64,000 nucleotides of DNA from Chytridium lagenaria (lineage: Eukaryota; Chytridiomycota; Chytridiomycetes; Chytridiales; Chytridiaceae). Where the stretch lies: NCBI GenBank assembly GCA_025449115.1, contig JAHLKC010000028.1, positions 1 through 64,000 of the forward strand, in the 5' to 3' direction. Position 1 is the stretch's first letter; each line of letters starts with the position of its first letter. The translations under genes were made by a program, and so were the position numbers. Below, piece by piece: positions 33,662 through 45,486 of this stretch. The notes under the pieces were generated by a model. It saw only the letters and a program-made list of their open reading frames with translations, ran no database searches and was not told the origin of the DNA.

Positions 33662-33900
33662 GGTTGGGGAGGGTTGTGTTGTTGTCTCATGGTTTTGGTT
33701 TGTGTTGAGATATCCATGCAGAGCCAATTTTTGATTGGAATTGAATTTGAACGCAGACCTTCACTTGGACCAAACCCTCAACATTGCAAGATAGATTTCA
33801 TCAACATCCAGTACTCCTGGACTCATTCACCTTCATCAAGTCCCATCCTCAGCGGCTACCATCCCCTTTCTCCATCTCCTTCCTCTCTTCCTCTACTCTA

Positions 33901-34962
33901 ATGAGTCACTTACCTTCATCGTCAAGAAAGCGAAGACGAGACGAGGACGAAGGAAGGGATGAGATAAAATCCATAAAGATAGAGGAAGGAAGCGGCGAAT
34001 CATCGCGGATGGTGGAGGATAAAGTATATGAGGGTGTGATGGAGGACGATATTGCAAAATCAAAGGAAAAAGAAGCCTCCATGAGTCTCCGGTTTAATGC
34101 TCTCGAGGCGGCAAGCGGGTTGTTGAGTACCGTCATCCACGCTCATACGATATTAAAGACTATCCCACACCATCTCGAAAAAAGTATTGAAAAGATCACG
34201 TCACGGATAGAGGTTCAATACACGGATGCTCGATTGAAAAAGGCTCTCATCGAGCCTTGTCAAACCTTTTCCGGCGTTCTCAACGAGGTGTCGCGGGAGG
34301 AAGCGTTGGCAAAACAAGTCGCCACAGAACGGTTGGAGAATTTATTCTCCGAAGCGGCGGAACTGACATGTGATTGGTTGATAGGCCCGGAAGATGTCAA
34401 CATGAAGGAGAGAATGGAGCGGGAGTTGGAGGAGATTAGGGCTGCAAAGAAGAAGCTAGAGAGGATGCAGAAAGACGCAACGGAAATGGAGAGCGTTTTA
34501 GATAGGGAGGGTTTGGATGAGCTTGTTGATGGATGGAAGGATGAGGCCGGGAGGATAGCAGCGACGTGCCAAGATCTTTTCGATACCGCTTTTGTTCATA
34601 AGGACGACGTGGAGAAGGCGTTGAGACGAAAAGTTCTTTCGGGTGAGAAGTCACGTCGTTCAAGGCCACGTTGGAGATGGCTCTTGCAGAGGATCGGGAC
34701 CATGATAAATTTATGGGGGAGATGGATAAGATTTTGAGGTCGTTGGAGGTACTGAGACCTGAAAGATTGAGCAAATTGGTCGAAAGCAGCGAAACCTTGA
34801 AAGGGTGACGAACAAGCATATTTTGGATATGTGCAAGGAGTTCTTGAAATCCGAAAAGAGCGAGGTTATTGGGCAACAGTTTGAACTGAGGAAGCCTCAA
34901 TATATAGCTCAGATTCTGGAGCGGATCCGCCGAGAATATCAGCGACGGGGAGTCATTTTGTA
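33901..34962 (+). CDS. Coiled-coil protein, function unknown, two frame breaks
   Basis: Unrecognised. It starts at the ATG at 33901 (MSHLPSSSRKRRRDEDE), with a basic nuclear-localisation-like cluster KRRRDED and then an acidic region. Long helical coiled-coil stretches follow (EEIRAAKKKLERMQKD near 34430). The first frame ends at 34737, but coiled-coil coding clearly continues in a second frame (from about 34660: TLEMALAEDRDHDKFMGEM) and a third (from about 34806: TNKHILDMCKEFL ... REYQRRGVIL) to the stop at 34962. Undoing two single-base shifts gives about 350 residues. The breaks are probably sequence errors, since the reading stays coding on both sides. Confidence 0.65.
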
Positions 34963-35030
34963 GGAAGAGTTATTGCTAATTACATCGATGTAACCTGTAA
35001 ATAAAGAATGCATTCTTTTGCTGTAGCAAC

Positions 35031-35058
35031 CTTTTTTTTTTTTTTTTTTTTTTTTTTT
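35031..35058. repeat. Poly-T tract
   Basis: An uninterrupted T run of about 28 bases, followed by a short CA-type microsatellite (35093-35105), between the coiled-coil gene and the convergent RNA-binding protein gene. A second long T run lies at about 36828-36859. Confidence 0.85.
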
Positions 35059-35186
35059 GTCCAAGTGCTAAAAGTTAAATCTATTAAATACATACACACA
35101 CACACATTAAAAATACACGTGAGATAATAATGATATCAATTACACCTTTTATTTCAATTTAACTTATACCACAATACGACCTCGTC

Positions 35187-36258
35187 TCAATCATCCTTCT
35201 TGACAAAATAAGCGCCAGGAACACCTTCAATCTTCCGAATACCCATCTCCCACCAGCGTTTCGTTCGTCCCAAGTCGACTTCCGCAGTTTTATAGGCCTA
35301 TTGCCCACATACTTGCCTAGAATCATATTAGCAGATAAGATATTTTACAAGAAAACATCAAAGTGAAACGACGAGCATTATCACAAGCATACTCTCATAC
35401 AATAGCTGCTTCAAGATAGGAAAGAAATAGTAAAAACCACTTTACCGTTCATCTCTCTCATGGCCTTGACAAAATCATTCGGATCCTTAAAGCTTACAAA
35501 ACCGTACCCCTTGGTCTTACTGGTCCTCTTATCCCGAACCACCTTCACTTTTTGCAAAGACGGATATTTCACAAACGCCTTGAAGAGCATATCATCGTTA
35601 ACCTCGTTTCCCAAATCCCCGCAAAAAAGTCTGAAGTCATCTGTAACCAAAAGAAGAGAAATGGATAGAAAAACCGGAGGAAAACCAGTTAGATATGCTT
35701 TGCAATCACCTTAAAAATAAATAACTTGATTCTTGATAACTTGTTTCTTGTTTCTACATTAAAGAAAAAAAGGAGAAAAAAAGGAAGCCACAAAGAGGGA
35801 TGTATAATAATAAATCACTCACTTGCATCCCAATCCTGTAACGATGGATCATCCCACACCTCCCCACCGGCGACCCGAAGCATTTTCTTCTTCTTCTTCT
35901 GGTCAAACCTTGTCTTAGTCCCATTCATGCGAATAGCCTGTGCCTTTGCCATGATCATGGCCCTAGACAAAGGTTTTTCCCCTTCCTTCGCCTTCTTCAC
36001 TTCCTTTTTCTCTTTGGGGACATATCCTTCGGGGTACGGGACCTCCTTCAATAGTGAATAGTCGTCCTCTTCCTGTCGGTGTGTGCTGACGCTGGATGAT
36101 TGGTAGGACTCCTGGTGAGCGGACGAAGGGGGAATGGTAATTTTTGGAGGTGCGGCACTGACAAAGCCGTTCGCCATGGTCAGCTCAATAGGGTTGTAGA
36201 GGATGGGGGCATTTGCGACGCTGTAGTCTGTGGTGGTGGTGCTGGTGGTGGTGAACAT
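35187..36258 (-). CDS. RBM42-like RNA-binding protein (one RRM)
   Basis: Exons 36258-35823, 35640-35441 and 35311-35187. The N-terminal part is low-complexity and then basic (MIMAKAQAIRMNG, RFDQKKKKKMLRVAGG, EVWDDPSLQDWD). The RRM spans exons 2-3: RLFCGDLGNEVNDDML (RNP2-like), KTKGYGFVSFKDPNDF (RNP1), AMREMNGKYVGNRPIKLRKS. The W-x-DPSL-x-W block before the RRM and the VGNRPIKLRKSTW block after it are hallmarks of the RBM42 family, linked to splicing and hnRNP K complexes. In exon 3 the family frame runs past STWDERN, whereas another frame gives a neat tail (RWWEMGIRKIEGVPGAY..KKDD, stop at 35187), so one base is probably wrong near 35255. Length is about 250 residues. Confidence 0.83.
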
Positions 36259-37928
36259 TTTGATGGAAGTTGATGGAAGAAAATGCAGAAATGTTTTTGT
36301 GATGTGTTTAACCTGTGAGAAACTATAGGGCCCTGGCTTCTGACTAAGAGACTCCAGCGGATGAAACTCAAGAGCACTTGCTACCTTTCCATAACCTTTA
36401 AAAACGTTGCTATCGTCGAAATATCCTATGGAAGGATGGTATGCGAATAAGAGTAGCGTCTTGATAAACAATCAGCTGGGAGAGACTATATTATAAAGAA
36501 GCTGGGAGATCATCTTTGGCAGGCTGAGGAGTTGTAGAGGTCTTTCTCCCAGATTAAGTAATGAGCGGAGTTTGAGCTTAATATCCGAAGCTGCTGCCGT
36601 TCGATTTTCGAAATGGTTCGCGTTTCTTCTTTATTGCTAGAAAACACGATTTTATGCTGATGAGCTTTGAGGACCCCGTTTCTGTCAGAAGCCTTTATGG
36701 CGTTCTGGAAAAACTTGAGAAAAAAAAGTGTTAACTTTTGGATAATACTAGTCGCTTGAAAACGTTAAAAAGTAGTTGGGAAAGGGAATGAGGTTGAGCT
36801 CTTGAGTTTCTTGTTCTTTTGTTGTTTTTTTTTTTTTTTTTTTTTTTTTTTGTTTTTTTTTTCAATCTTTTTTTTGGAGGGAATATAAAGACGTGAGTTA
36901 TATCAAGGCTTATTGCTTATTGATTTTTCTTTGCTGTAACATCCGTCAAAGTATGTTCACTAAAAATGGAGACTGCGTTTTAAATGACACTCGAAGCTGA
37001 GGAAGTTTTATGTCATTGACGGGCCAGGTTAAAACTAATTTGAACTATTCCCCGCCCCCTCTTCCTCAAATCTTCATGCTCATACGCGATTCGTCTCCGT
37101 CCATTCTCTTTCTTACCCAAAATCGACCAAGGTCCCACCGAAATCACTTAAATTGGGATGTCGATTCAACTGTAGATGCCGTCAGACCCATGACAGGTCC
37201 AATTTTCACGTGAAGGCGCCTAGTGATAGAGGTCGTAGCGATGGTTGGTATATGGTTCCACCGCGTTCAGCAGGTTCGGGTTAATGGATGAGATGGTTGT
37301 GGCGTTTTTAGCAAAAATTAGGAGACTTAAAACTCTATTGTGGATTTGACGGGAGACGCAGAAAAGGGAGGTTGGAAGGAAAACTGCAATGTTTTCTTCA
37401 GAGCTGTTGCTTGTGTCTTTGGTTAGAAATGTTCAAACCCTGGTTTGCTCTGCAGGGATGGCGATGGGACATGGACGAATGAGGTGGAGGAGACAAAAAT
37501 TTCGATGGCGGATGGAGAGCGAGAGGGTTAAGAGCGAAGGGGACTGCACGTGTTGTTTTGCCGGTAATTTGGAGGTCATCATCATCCTGTTTTGTCTTTA
37601 TTTCAAGCTTTGGCAGGCCGCCTTATCTCATTTTCTCTTGCAAAAGAATATTTAAATGGCAGTACTAACATGATTAATACACCGCCGGATAATAAACCCT
37701 TTATGGTGTCAGTTTTGTAGTCATGGAAACAAGGAAGTAACAAAAAAGAGATATAAAAAAAATAATAATTGTGGGAAGTGTCATTAATAATCCTCCCAGC
37801 AAAGAGAATAAGAGGTGAACAGTTCCAAAACAACACAGGTACACGCTGACAGAAGGAGAAAAGGATAGTGGGGGTGAGAGTATTTTAAAATATTCCTGTT
37901 CAAGGAGTTTTTCAAGGAAAATGCAAAT
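36259..37928. other. 1.7 kb without a recognised gene
   Basis: Contains a T run (36828-36859) and short open frames (for example 37010-37213 and 37389-37655) with no conserved features and no consistent splice signals. It may hold promoters for the RNA-binding protein gene and the 3' region of the decarboxylase gene, which lie either side. Nothing else is supported. Confidence 0.45.
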
Positions 37929-39228
37929 CTACTTGGGGCTGCCCTCAAGGTTGAGGAGAGAAATCTCATCGGCAACAGTGGACGACAAGAGACGGGGACC
38001 GTCTCCGACCTTGGTAGCAATAATACGCCTGAGGCTTCCTTCAGGGAACTTGTGGCAACGAAGAAGCGCCTCAATACGGTTCACTCTCTCAATGTTTGCC
38101 TGACCAAGAAGACCTGTGGCTCTTCCAAAGTACTCCTCCGTGTTGACTCCAGACGGCGTTGGGAAGAACCGGGTAACCAGCTCAAGCACATCCTTAACTT
38201 CATCGTCTTGGAGGTAAAGCACGGCATTGGGTCCCGCATCAAAAGTATATGCAACCCTGTACCGACGCCTGCTCTCAACAGGCACATTGTCCTGTTCGTC
38301 AATGAGAGCACAGGCATTGTTGTAGGCGGTGATGAAGGAGATAACACCCTTGGAGACGTCGTTCATGTAAAATATGGGTGGGAAGGTATCAAGGCACACA
38401 GCGTGGAACTGGTTCGAGTCCTTCATAGTGATCTCGGCAAAAGTGTCAAAGTCCTTCCTGGCGATCGCATCCTCCATGAGTTTCATGCGTTCAGGGACAA
38501 CATTTTTGATGCGCTCAACGAGGAGATCAGAGGTTGCGACGGTAAGTTGCATGCCCTCAGTGGAACCTGTGTCCTTTCTCGCATCCGAGGCGACAAGGAT
38601 GAGAGCAGACATGTTAGGCCAATGAGATTCAGGGGCGACCTGAACGGCTTGAGAGTCGGATCCATCAACGGCGGACCCCATCTCCCAGGCAACAAAACCC
38701 ACCAAAGAGGGAACGACAGGCGGATCCAGAACCAATGCGTGCAAGGCGCGAGACCTCAGAAGCGTCAAGGGGAAGCGCCAAGAGCTTTGCGAGGGCAAAT
38801 GTGAGGCAGGCGAATCCAGATGCAGAGGAGGCGAGACCAGCGGCTGTGGGGAAGTTGTTGGCGGAGGCGATGTGGATGGGGAGGGTGGAGAGGATAGGAA
38901 GGGAAGAATCCTTTTCTTCCATGATCTTACGGATTCTGCGAACTTCATTGAGGACGTTTGAAAGACGTTTTGCGGTGATATCTTCCTCCTTGTCGTTGAG
39001 CCAGATGCGGTCCTTGTCGAGAGAGGCAGACACCCTTACGGTTGTCCTGGACTGAAGATGGTCTTGGGAGAGGGTGACGGAGAGAGAAGAGTTTGTGGGG
39101 AGAAGGAGCTTTTGAGTCGCGCTTGCCCAGTACTTGATGACGGCAATGTTGACGGGCGCCGAGCAGGTCACCTCGAATGTGGTGTTGGACGATGATGCTG
39201 CTGAAGATGCGGTCATGGCAGATAGCAT
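37929..39228 (-). CDS. MVD1: Mevalonate diphosphate decarboxylase
   Basis: GHMP-kinase-fold enzyme that converts mevalonate diphosphate to isopentenyl diphosphate using ATP, the last step of the mevalonate pathway. Intronless, starting MLSAMTASSAAS. Motifs: SAPVNIAVIKYW, NNFPTAAGLASSASG (ATP loop), RIGSGSACRS (substrate loop with conserved Ser and Arg), YTFDAGPNA (catalytic Asp region) and a C-terminal VGDGPRLL. The length is about 432 residues once breaks are undone, normal for the family. Three single-base faults are visible: a missing G at 39126-39128 and an extra A at 39110-39113 turn the invariant GKRD after KYW into ASAT, and an extra base at 38694-38700 splits the gene after SLFGGF. 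Each falls in a base run, so sequence error is more likely than inactivation. Confidence 0.95.
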
Positions 39229-39643
39229 GGGCTTGTCTTGTTGTGAAGACGGGTGTGTTAAGTGATGAAGTAGAAACAGAAAAAAACGTCCGACCAGCAG
39301 CAACACAACAGAAAAAATAATTCACGAACTGTGAGTGGGCTGAATTTGCTTTCATCCAATCAAAATTGCTGAATGGAGGCTCTTTCACAAATTTATGGCC
39401 CCATTTTACCTATCAAAAACACGAGAGAAACGCGCGTAAAACATACGCGTTTTTTGTTTAATGTGACTAAAACTTTATCGAGAACCTACGTGATTACTAT
39501 CCAAATCCATATGTTATTTATTAAGGGGGAGGAGGAGTGAAAGGTTGACATGCGCTATTGAATTAAACTACCGATGAAATTAGGAAAGAAATACTTGTAT
39601 ACGGGCTATGCAGGAGTAAGTGGAGTGCTGTATGTGTGTCTGA

Positions 39644-39675
<32 letters not shown>

Positions 39676-39758
39676 TTGTGTGTGTTTGTGTGTATGTTAT
39701 GTGCGTACATTTGCGTGTTGTGGTAAGGGTAGATATTGCAATATTGGCATTTCAGAAA
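39229..39758. repeat. Intergenic with TG microsatellite
   Basis: A (TG)n tract at about 39649-39696, interrupted by T insertions, lies between the PL14 and decarboxylase genes. No gene is seen in the rest. Confidence 0.7.
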
Positions 39759-40918
39759 TCACTCTACATAAATCCGAAACCCTTTCAGATACGAAAACTG
39801 ATTTTTTGGCGACGCAAAGTCCCTCGTATTCCCTCCAAAGAACGTCTCCACATCAATCCCAATAAACGTCACTCTCGGCTGCAACCTAAACACGATATTT
39901 TTTAACGAAAACGACAGATTTCCATTATGATACACTGTCAGCTCCCCATCCTCAACAGGCCGATTGGATCCTGAAAAGGAGTTTAGGCGGATCGTTTGAC
40001 GGATGAAGTTCCAGGAACCTCGGATGAACGTGAAACCACCGCGGGCGACGGAGATGCCGAATTCGGGGTTGCAGATGGTGTTGGGAACAAGGAAGGGCGG
40101 GCGGCAGAGGTTGCGATTTTGCGCGGCTTGGTTGACGTACCTAAACCCACCGAAATGTGAGAAACAGAACGCGTCTAAACGTGAACGAAGAAAATTTCTC
40201 CTTACATGTAAGTCTCTCCAAGCCCTCCTTGTCTCCACATAAACCTCGCCGAAAAACAATCCTTTGCCGAATCTCCTCCTGAACATCCAAATTCCCCTCC
40301 AAAAAGGCCTGGCAACTTCCCTCCCTTATTAAACTCAAAATCCCTCGGAAAAAAGACTTGATACTCCAACGTCACTTTCTGCGTTCTCGTCAAATCCAGC
40401 GGCGCTGCCGAAAGTCCAAACCCACCCACAGGGTTGCTGCTTGGCTTGAAGCTATTTTGCGGGTAGAGCGCTCGAATGACATTGTCGGTGCCTTGTAGGG
40501 GTCGACAACGATGCGGACGTTAGAGCGGCCGTAACTCCATGTGATGTTCCAGTTGGAGAAAGAGTTGGTAGGGGTGATGGTTCCGATCCAATCCGGTTGG
40601 ATGGTGGCGAGACTGGTTTGTCGTAACGGTCTGGAGGTGTTTCCGAGGACAACAGAGGGGGCGACAAAGTTGCAGCGGCTTCGTAAACAGGATTTGCTGA
40701 AACAGTCTGAGTCGGTCACGCATCTTGATCCAAAATCACACAGGAACGAACACCCCACACCGCATCCGTTCTCTAAAAACCCAAAAAAAACATTTTACAA
40801 CGACGCCTTTGATGAAAAAGCGGTGTGGTTCCTCACCTGCGCACTGAGACTGTGGGTTCCCAACAACGAACCGGATCCACAAAATGCAAAGCACTAACAC
40901 GACATTAATCGAACTCAT
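39759..40918 (-). CDS. Secreted polysaccharide lyase family 14 protein
   Basis: Likely extracellular lyase of the PL14 group (alginate/glucuronan-type lyases). Exons 40918-40837, 40771-40206 and 40140-39759. The N-terminus is a signal peptide (INVVLVLCILWIRFVVG). A compact cysteine-rich stretch follows (CGVGCSFLCDFGSRC, then CFSKSC and RC), which I do not recognise. The PL14 core has VTLEYQVFFPRDFEFNKGGK, GLFGG, GCSGGDSAKDCFSARFMW, LCRPPF and GSWNFIRQTIRLN. The frame shifts after VVDPYK; adding one G to the CC/GG pair at 40491-40492 restores DNVIRALYPQ, the expected continuation. About 340 residues. Putative catalytic residues cannot be assigned by eye. It lies downstream of the decarboxylase gene in the same orientation. 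Confidence 0.82.
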
Positions 40919-41383
40919 GAACGCTGTACAGGTTGATACCGAAACGACGAGGTTTCGATCATTTGAAAGACATGCTCCTCATATAAGCTTCTCTTTTAAA
41001 ATCCGGCGTCTTGGCGCTCTTACAAAGAACTCTCAATCACACCCTTATGGCGATGTTAAAGACGAAGAATGTGAGATTGTGGCGGCACGGAAGGCGGCGA
41101 AAGGAAAAGATAATGAAACCATCATTTGCGCGCATAATGATTCCATATTGTTTTGTTTATTACATAAATGTTTTTAATCTTTCATTCAAGTTATATAATT
41201 CCATCAAGCACAGAACCCACAAAAAACAACAACATATGAACAACGCGTAAAAACTACTTTTCTTTCCCCGCTTATTTCAACCCACATCTCTTCACTCACA
41301 TTTCCTCAAACAAACTGAAGAAAACCATCCTTTTCCAGAATATAAAAAGATCACTCCCCCAACCCCCCATATATACCAGCTCC
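40919..41383. other. Intergenic, no gene seen
   Basis: Upstream region of the lyase gene and 3' region of the next minus-strand gene. AT-rich with A runs; nothing else is recognised. Confidence 0.45.
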
Positions 41384-42562
41384 TCAAAGGTTAAGTGGAG
41401 GCGGATTCAATGGTGCATTAGAGATAATATTGTAATTCCTCCTCTCCCCCGCCTGCTGTTCCGCATTATTAATCTTATCAATCGACACTCTTCCCGCTCG
41501 TCTCCCCGGCGCATAAACCCCGGCCGGTGTACGTTCAATTTCCTTCCCTAAATAAAATATGCCATAAATATCAGCTGTCATGTTTAAAACTCCCCATCCC
41601 CACCCCACCTGTGAGAATATCATAATGCTTCCCAGGATCATCCGTTGGAGGTTTCCGCATACGATATTGAAACCATTTTTGACGGAATTGAGTGTCGTCT
41701 ATGGGTTTTGTGTTGCCTTTACCCGCGACGGGAGCTTCGAGATTGGTGCGGAGGAGACGGTAATTGTGTTCTTTAAAACTGTCGCGGTAGCAGCTGTTGG
41801 TTTCAAACTGGTATCACGGAAAGCCGTCAGTAACGCTTTTTGTGTGTGTTTTTCACAGAATATCTGACCTTGTTCTCATCATGTCCCCACCATCTACCGA
41901 GAAGAGAAGAAAAGATGGTAAGAGAGCCGATGAGTTTTGGGGGGAAGGGAAAACTTACTCGCCACCTTTACCGGCTTTACCCTTGTTTTTAGCGTACTCG
42001 ACCCTCTCCAATTCCCGAGCGGTCTTGACCTTGGAAAAGCAAAGCGAAGGGAAAAAAAGCCGTGAGAAAATCCCCCCTTAAAAGCATTAACCACGTTCCG
42101 AGTTCCAAAGTCCGTTTAAAAGGTTTCCAAATTTGCTTCTGTTAAGCGCAAAAAAGCTCTCCCTCCTGTCCATCGACGGAAAAATTCCTCATGATACGCT
42201 CAGCCCAAAGTGTTCTCCAACGGAACTCGTTAATATCCGTATATCACCTTCTTCCGCTAACTACAAAGAAAAAAGCGAGAAAGGACACCAACATCATGCG
42301 GCATGTACGAGGCCTGAAACGTTGATGAGATCTTGACTTCACCCGTCTCCATCTATAAATCAAAAAAAAAGAGAACCCTCGCATTAACAAACCCGCCATG
42401 CAACATCAAACCCATCGTTTGATAATAAATATAAAAAACCAAAACAAAAAACAAGCCAAAACATTTGACCTTTACCTTCCCCAACCCCCTTTTAGGACTT
42501 AAGTCTCTATACCGTCGACTCCTTAACGGCGATGGATTCGACATGGTCTGCGCATCAGGCAT
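41384..42562 (-). CDS. Unrecognised small multi-exon gene with a D-I-L-T-G tail motif
   Basis: Family not recognised. Proposed exons: 42562-42476 (MPDAQTMSNPSPLRSRRYRD), 42352 to about 42290 (METGEVKISSTFQAS), 42029-41959 (VKTARELERVEYAKNKGK), 41893-41869 (WWGHDENK), 41807-41609 (FETNSCYRDSFKEHNYRLLR, FRQKWFQYRMRKPP) and 41547-41384 (KEIERTPAGVYAPGRRAGR). The phase of the last four exons agrees. No signal peptide or membrane span; the protein is basic, Tyr- and Arg-rich, about 180-200 residues. The segment HYDILTGKEIE spans the last junction; D-I-(L/I)-T-G boxes occur in several small axoneme- or microtubule-associated proteins, but that is only a hint. The splice model is by eye, and the 5' exons are the least certain. 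Confidence 0.5.
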
Positions 42563-42799
42563 CTTGCTCAGTCGGTCCGTCAACATGCAAAAAAAATATA
42601 GGTCGTTAGATGGAGGCGCGGTGGCGAACTTAAGCGTCCCATGCAAAGGGATTTACATTATGAAAATCTCTTGATAAGGGAGGCGGGGGTGGTGACTCGG
42701 AGCGACAATAATCATGCGGAAAATGGTTTTTAATTTATATTTAGGGTATTAATTACAGTGCGGGTGGCCTTCAATCACGGTAAACGAACACCGCAAGTC
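42563..42799. other. Short intergenic spacer
   Basis: No features seen besides AT-rich sequence between two minus-strand genes. Confidence 0.45.
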
Positions 42800-44847
42800 T
42801 TAGCTTAATTCACCGCTTTCGCGAAGTTTTTGTATGGCAGGTTGTTCAAGGACGCCTTGTTCGCCCAGACAATAATATTCGCAAAATACGGTGGTGAGTT
42901 TGTGACAGCGACGGGCATCTATGCGGGTAATTCTGGGACAACGATGGACGAGTTGGATGAGGGTTGAGACGGTGATGTCGGTGGAACGGAGGATGAGTTC
43001 TTTGAGGGAGTGGGAGGTGCGGAGGATTGTGAGGGAGAGGAGGGAAGTGGGGGTCAGAGATTGACAGTTGGTGAAGTCGATATGCTATATAGATGTAATG
43101 AAATTAGATTTTATAGAAGGGTCAATCGGAACACTTGATAGTCCTAAAAAAAACCAAAAAAAAAAAGACTAACGAAAAATGCAGGTAAAAAGGGAAATAG
43201 TATAAAGAAATGTAATAAAATCGGGTGTAGGGAATAGATAGAGTAAATTACCTCCAAAAACTGCATATCGTTGAGCGCTTCACAAGTCTGTTCTCTAACG
43301 CTTGTGTGCCCTAGCGACACCTTTTCCAGCTTTTTCGCGTACCTCAAAAGCGGCGCCAAATGTTCATCCTCCACACACCTTCCATCCAATGTCAACGCCC
43401 TCAAGTTCTCACAAAACGCCTCCTCCCCCATCTCCAGCCTCAAAGGCCTAACATTTGTCTGCACATGCTGTGATGGCGTGCGTCCATGCAAAACAGGACA
43501 ATCTTTGATGACTAAAGTCTCCAACTTTACCAACTTTCTCAACATCCACACAACACTAGATACTGATATCAACGTCTTGGACGCTTCAACGTGTTTCAAG
43601 GTGAGACGACAGACGGATTCAGGATTAAGGAGATGAGAGATACCAGTGTTGGTAATGAGACATTCGGAAAAGGAAAGCTCTTGAAGAGCTACTCCGTGTT
43701 TGCTGATGATGACGAGGGATTCATCGGTGATAGATTTACAGCCCGTTATACGGAGAGACGTTAACGACGTGAAATGACTCAGCAAGTTCTCCACATCCCC
43801 ATTTGACAGCCGCGTTCTCGACAAATTCACGTGCTGCAGAGAAAGCGTGTACAAGGTTGGTGTCGGAGACGTTGGTGACGGCCCTTGCACGAGACGATTC
43901 ACAAAAACATTCATCTCAACCTTTTCACAACCCGCGATATTTAGGGTGGTGAGTTTTTGACTGCCTACGACTTGGGACAAGGACGTGCTTGAGATGGAGT
44001 TGTTTTGGACAATGAGTTGGGTAATGTTGGTGCAACGAGTGAGGATGTCAAAGAGGTCGTTGTCGGAGATGGGAAGGACGCCGATGGTGAGGGCGTCGAT
44101 CATGGAGGCGTAGTTGAGAGTTTGGTAGACTTTTGTTTCTTGGATCGTGCGGGTAAATAGGGTGAGATGGTGAGGACGGAGAAGTTGAGGGCCTTTCCAA
44201 AGGGAGGGTGAGACGGCTTCCATCGATTTTTTGCATGTTCGCATCCAGGCTTGACGGTCTCTCTGATCTTTGATGTAGGTGTTGATGGATAAAATGATTT
44301 CAGTAGGAAGCACGGAGCGGTGTTTGGGGGACGTGGGGTCGTGATTTTGGTTCCAGAGATGGCTAGTGTTTGCTCTGTTTCGTCTTCTTTAATGTTTGAA
44401 TCATCTTCAGGTTCTGCCCAGCTTTCGTCCCATGCATCGTCCCAAAGGGAGGCGGTTTCCGAGGCGGCGGTGGAGTCTTCTTGACGACTGGTTACAGAGC
44501 TGCTGCGGGAGACGCTGGAGCGGCTTGAGGAGAGGGCGGATGGGGTTTGGAGGCGGAGATTAAGACGACGAAGGAGGGGAGACGAAGGGTTACTGCTTAG
44601 TATGTAGTGTGGCTCATCTGAGGGTTGGAGGTGGGCGGAGAGTCGGTTGCTGTTGTTGTTGTTGGTGGTGTTGGTATTGTTGTTGTTGCTGTTGTTGTTG
44701 ACAATGGAAGGATCAAGGATATGGTGGGATCGTGGTGATCCATCTGAGACAGAGAGTGATTTCTGAGGTTGATCGTTGGGTTGGAGATGGTTGCAGCATT
44801 GAATCCTTGTTCAGCTGTTTTAGGGCGTCGCTGTTGATGACGGCCAT
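42800..44847 (-). CDS. F-box/leucine-rich-repeat protein (AMN1-like)
   Basis: Two main exons: 44847-43252 and 43084-42800. The N-terminal region is disordered (poly-Asn, Ser-rich, then acidic LWDDAWDESWAEPEDD). An F-box-like segment follows (LPTEIILSINTYIKDQRDRQ ... MRTCKKSM ... LWKGPQL), then cysteine-containing LRRs of the GRR1/AMN1 type: LTTLNIAGCEKVEMN, LTSLRITGCKSITDESL, LQELSFSECLITNTGI, LETLVIKDCPVLHG, ITRIDARRCHKLTT. Such proteins recruit substrates to SCF ligases or act in mitotic exit. Two frame changes occur in the N-terminal part: one restored by an extra C in the run seen as GGGGG at 44326-44330 on the plus strand, the other near 44790. The intron (43085-43251) has GTAATT/AG with matching phase. 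About 620 residues. The gene is probably intact. Confidence 0.8.
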
Positions 44848-45486
44848 TTTTGCGCAAAAAGATTGTTTGTTGGAAATGGGTCTATTTCTGGAAATCGATT
44901 TTGGAAGGACATTTGCATACAACAATTAGCGGAGTTGTATTTTTTAATGCGATTCCATAAGGATGCAACAGGACGGACGGATGGATGGATGGGTGGGGAG
45001 TGGTAAAGCTGCGGTGTAGAAAAAGGATAAAGTTTTGATGGAGATTGATGGTGAATGGATCATCATGTTTAAACCAATAGGGGTTCTGATCACACGCTTC
45101 TAGAGACGCGTCATTTAAACAGGTTATTAAGCAAGCACGACACGACGCGTGCAAATAAGTGGTCACAGAAGCTTATTGACGTAAAGGTCGCGCTTTGACT
45201 TTTAAGAAAAGAAAGAACAAAAACAACAAAAACCGACCAAATCACTTACCTAGAGAATAGACAATAGACAGCAGAAAACTATGGATTAAAATAATCGCTT
45301 TAAAATCGTTCTTTCCACATCCAGCGACGATAAACCCACTTCATCACAAACAGAAACAGAAGGAAAAACCTCTCAAATCGGACTTTCATTTTTTTATTTA
45401 TTTTTTTTGTCAAAGGACCAAGCGAGACCATCCCATCATCCATCCGTCATTCAAAGAGATAAAAAAAAAAATAGAGAAAAAGAAGA
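44848..45486. other. Divergent promoter region (LRR gene / crtYB)
   Basis: 639 bp between two divergent starts. Contains two ACGCGT sites near 45106 and 45146 (AGAGACGCGTCAT, CGACGCGTGC) and T/A runs close to the carotenoid gene start. No gene is present. Confidence 0.5.

Noticed and set aside
38052..38804. 250-codon plus-strand frame opposite mevalonate decarboxylase
   Set aside because: Antisense to a highly conserved enzyme and without recognisable domain or splice context.
39649..39696. Regular TG spacing that could be read as a CRISPR-like or structured repeat
   Set aside because: It is a simple (TG)n microsatellite with no spacers; the genome is eukaryotic and no array is present.
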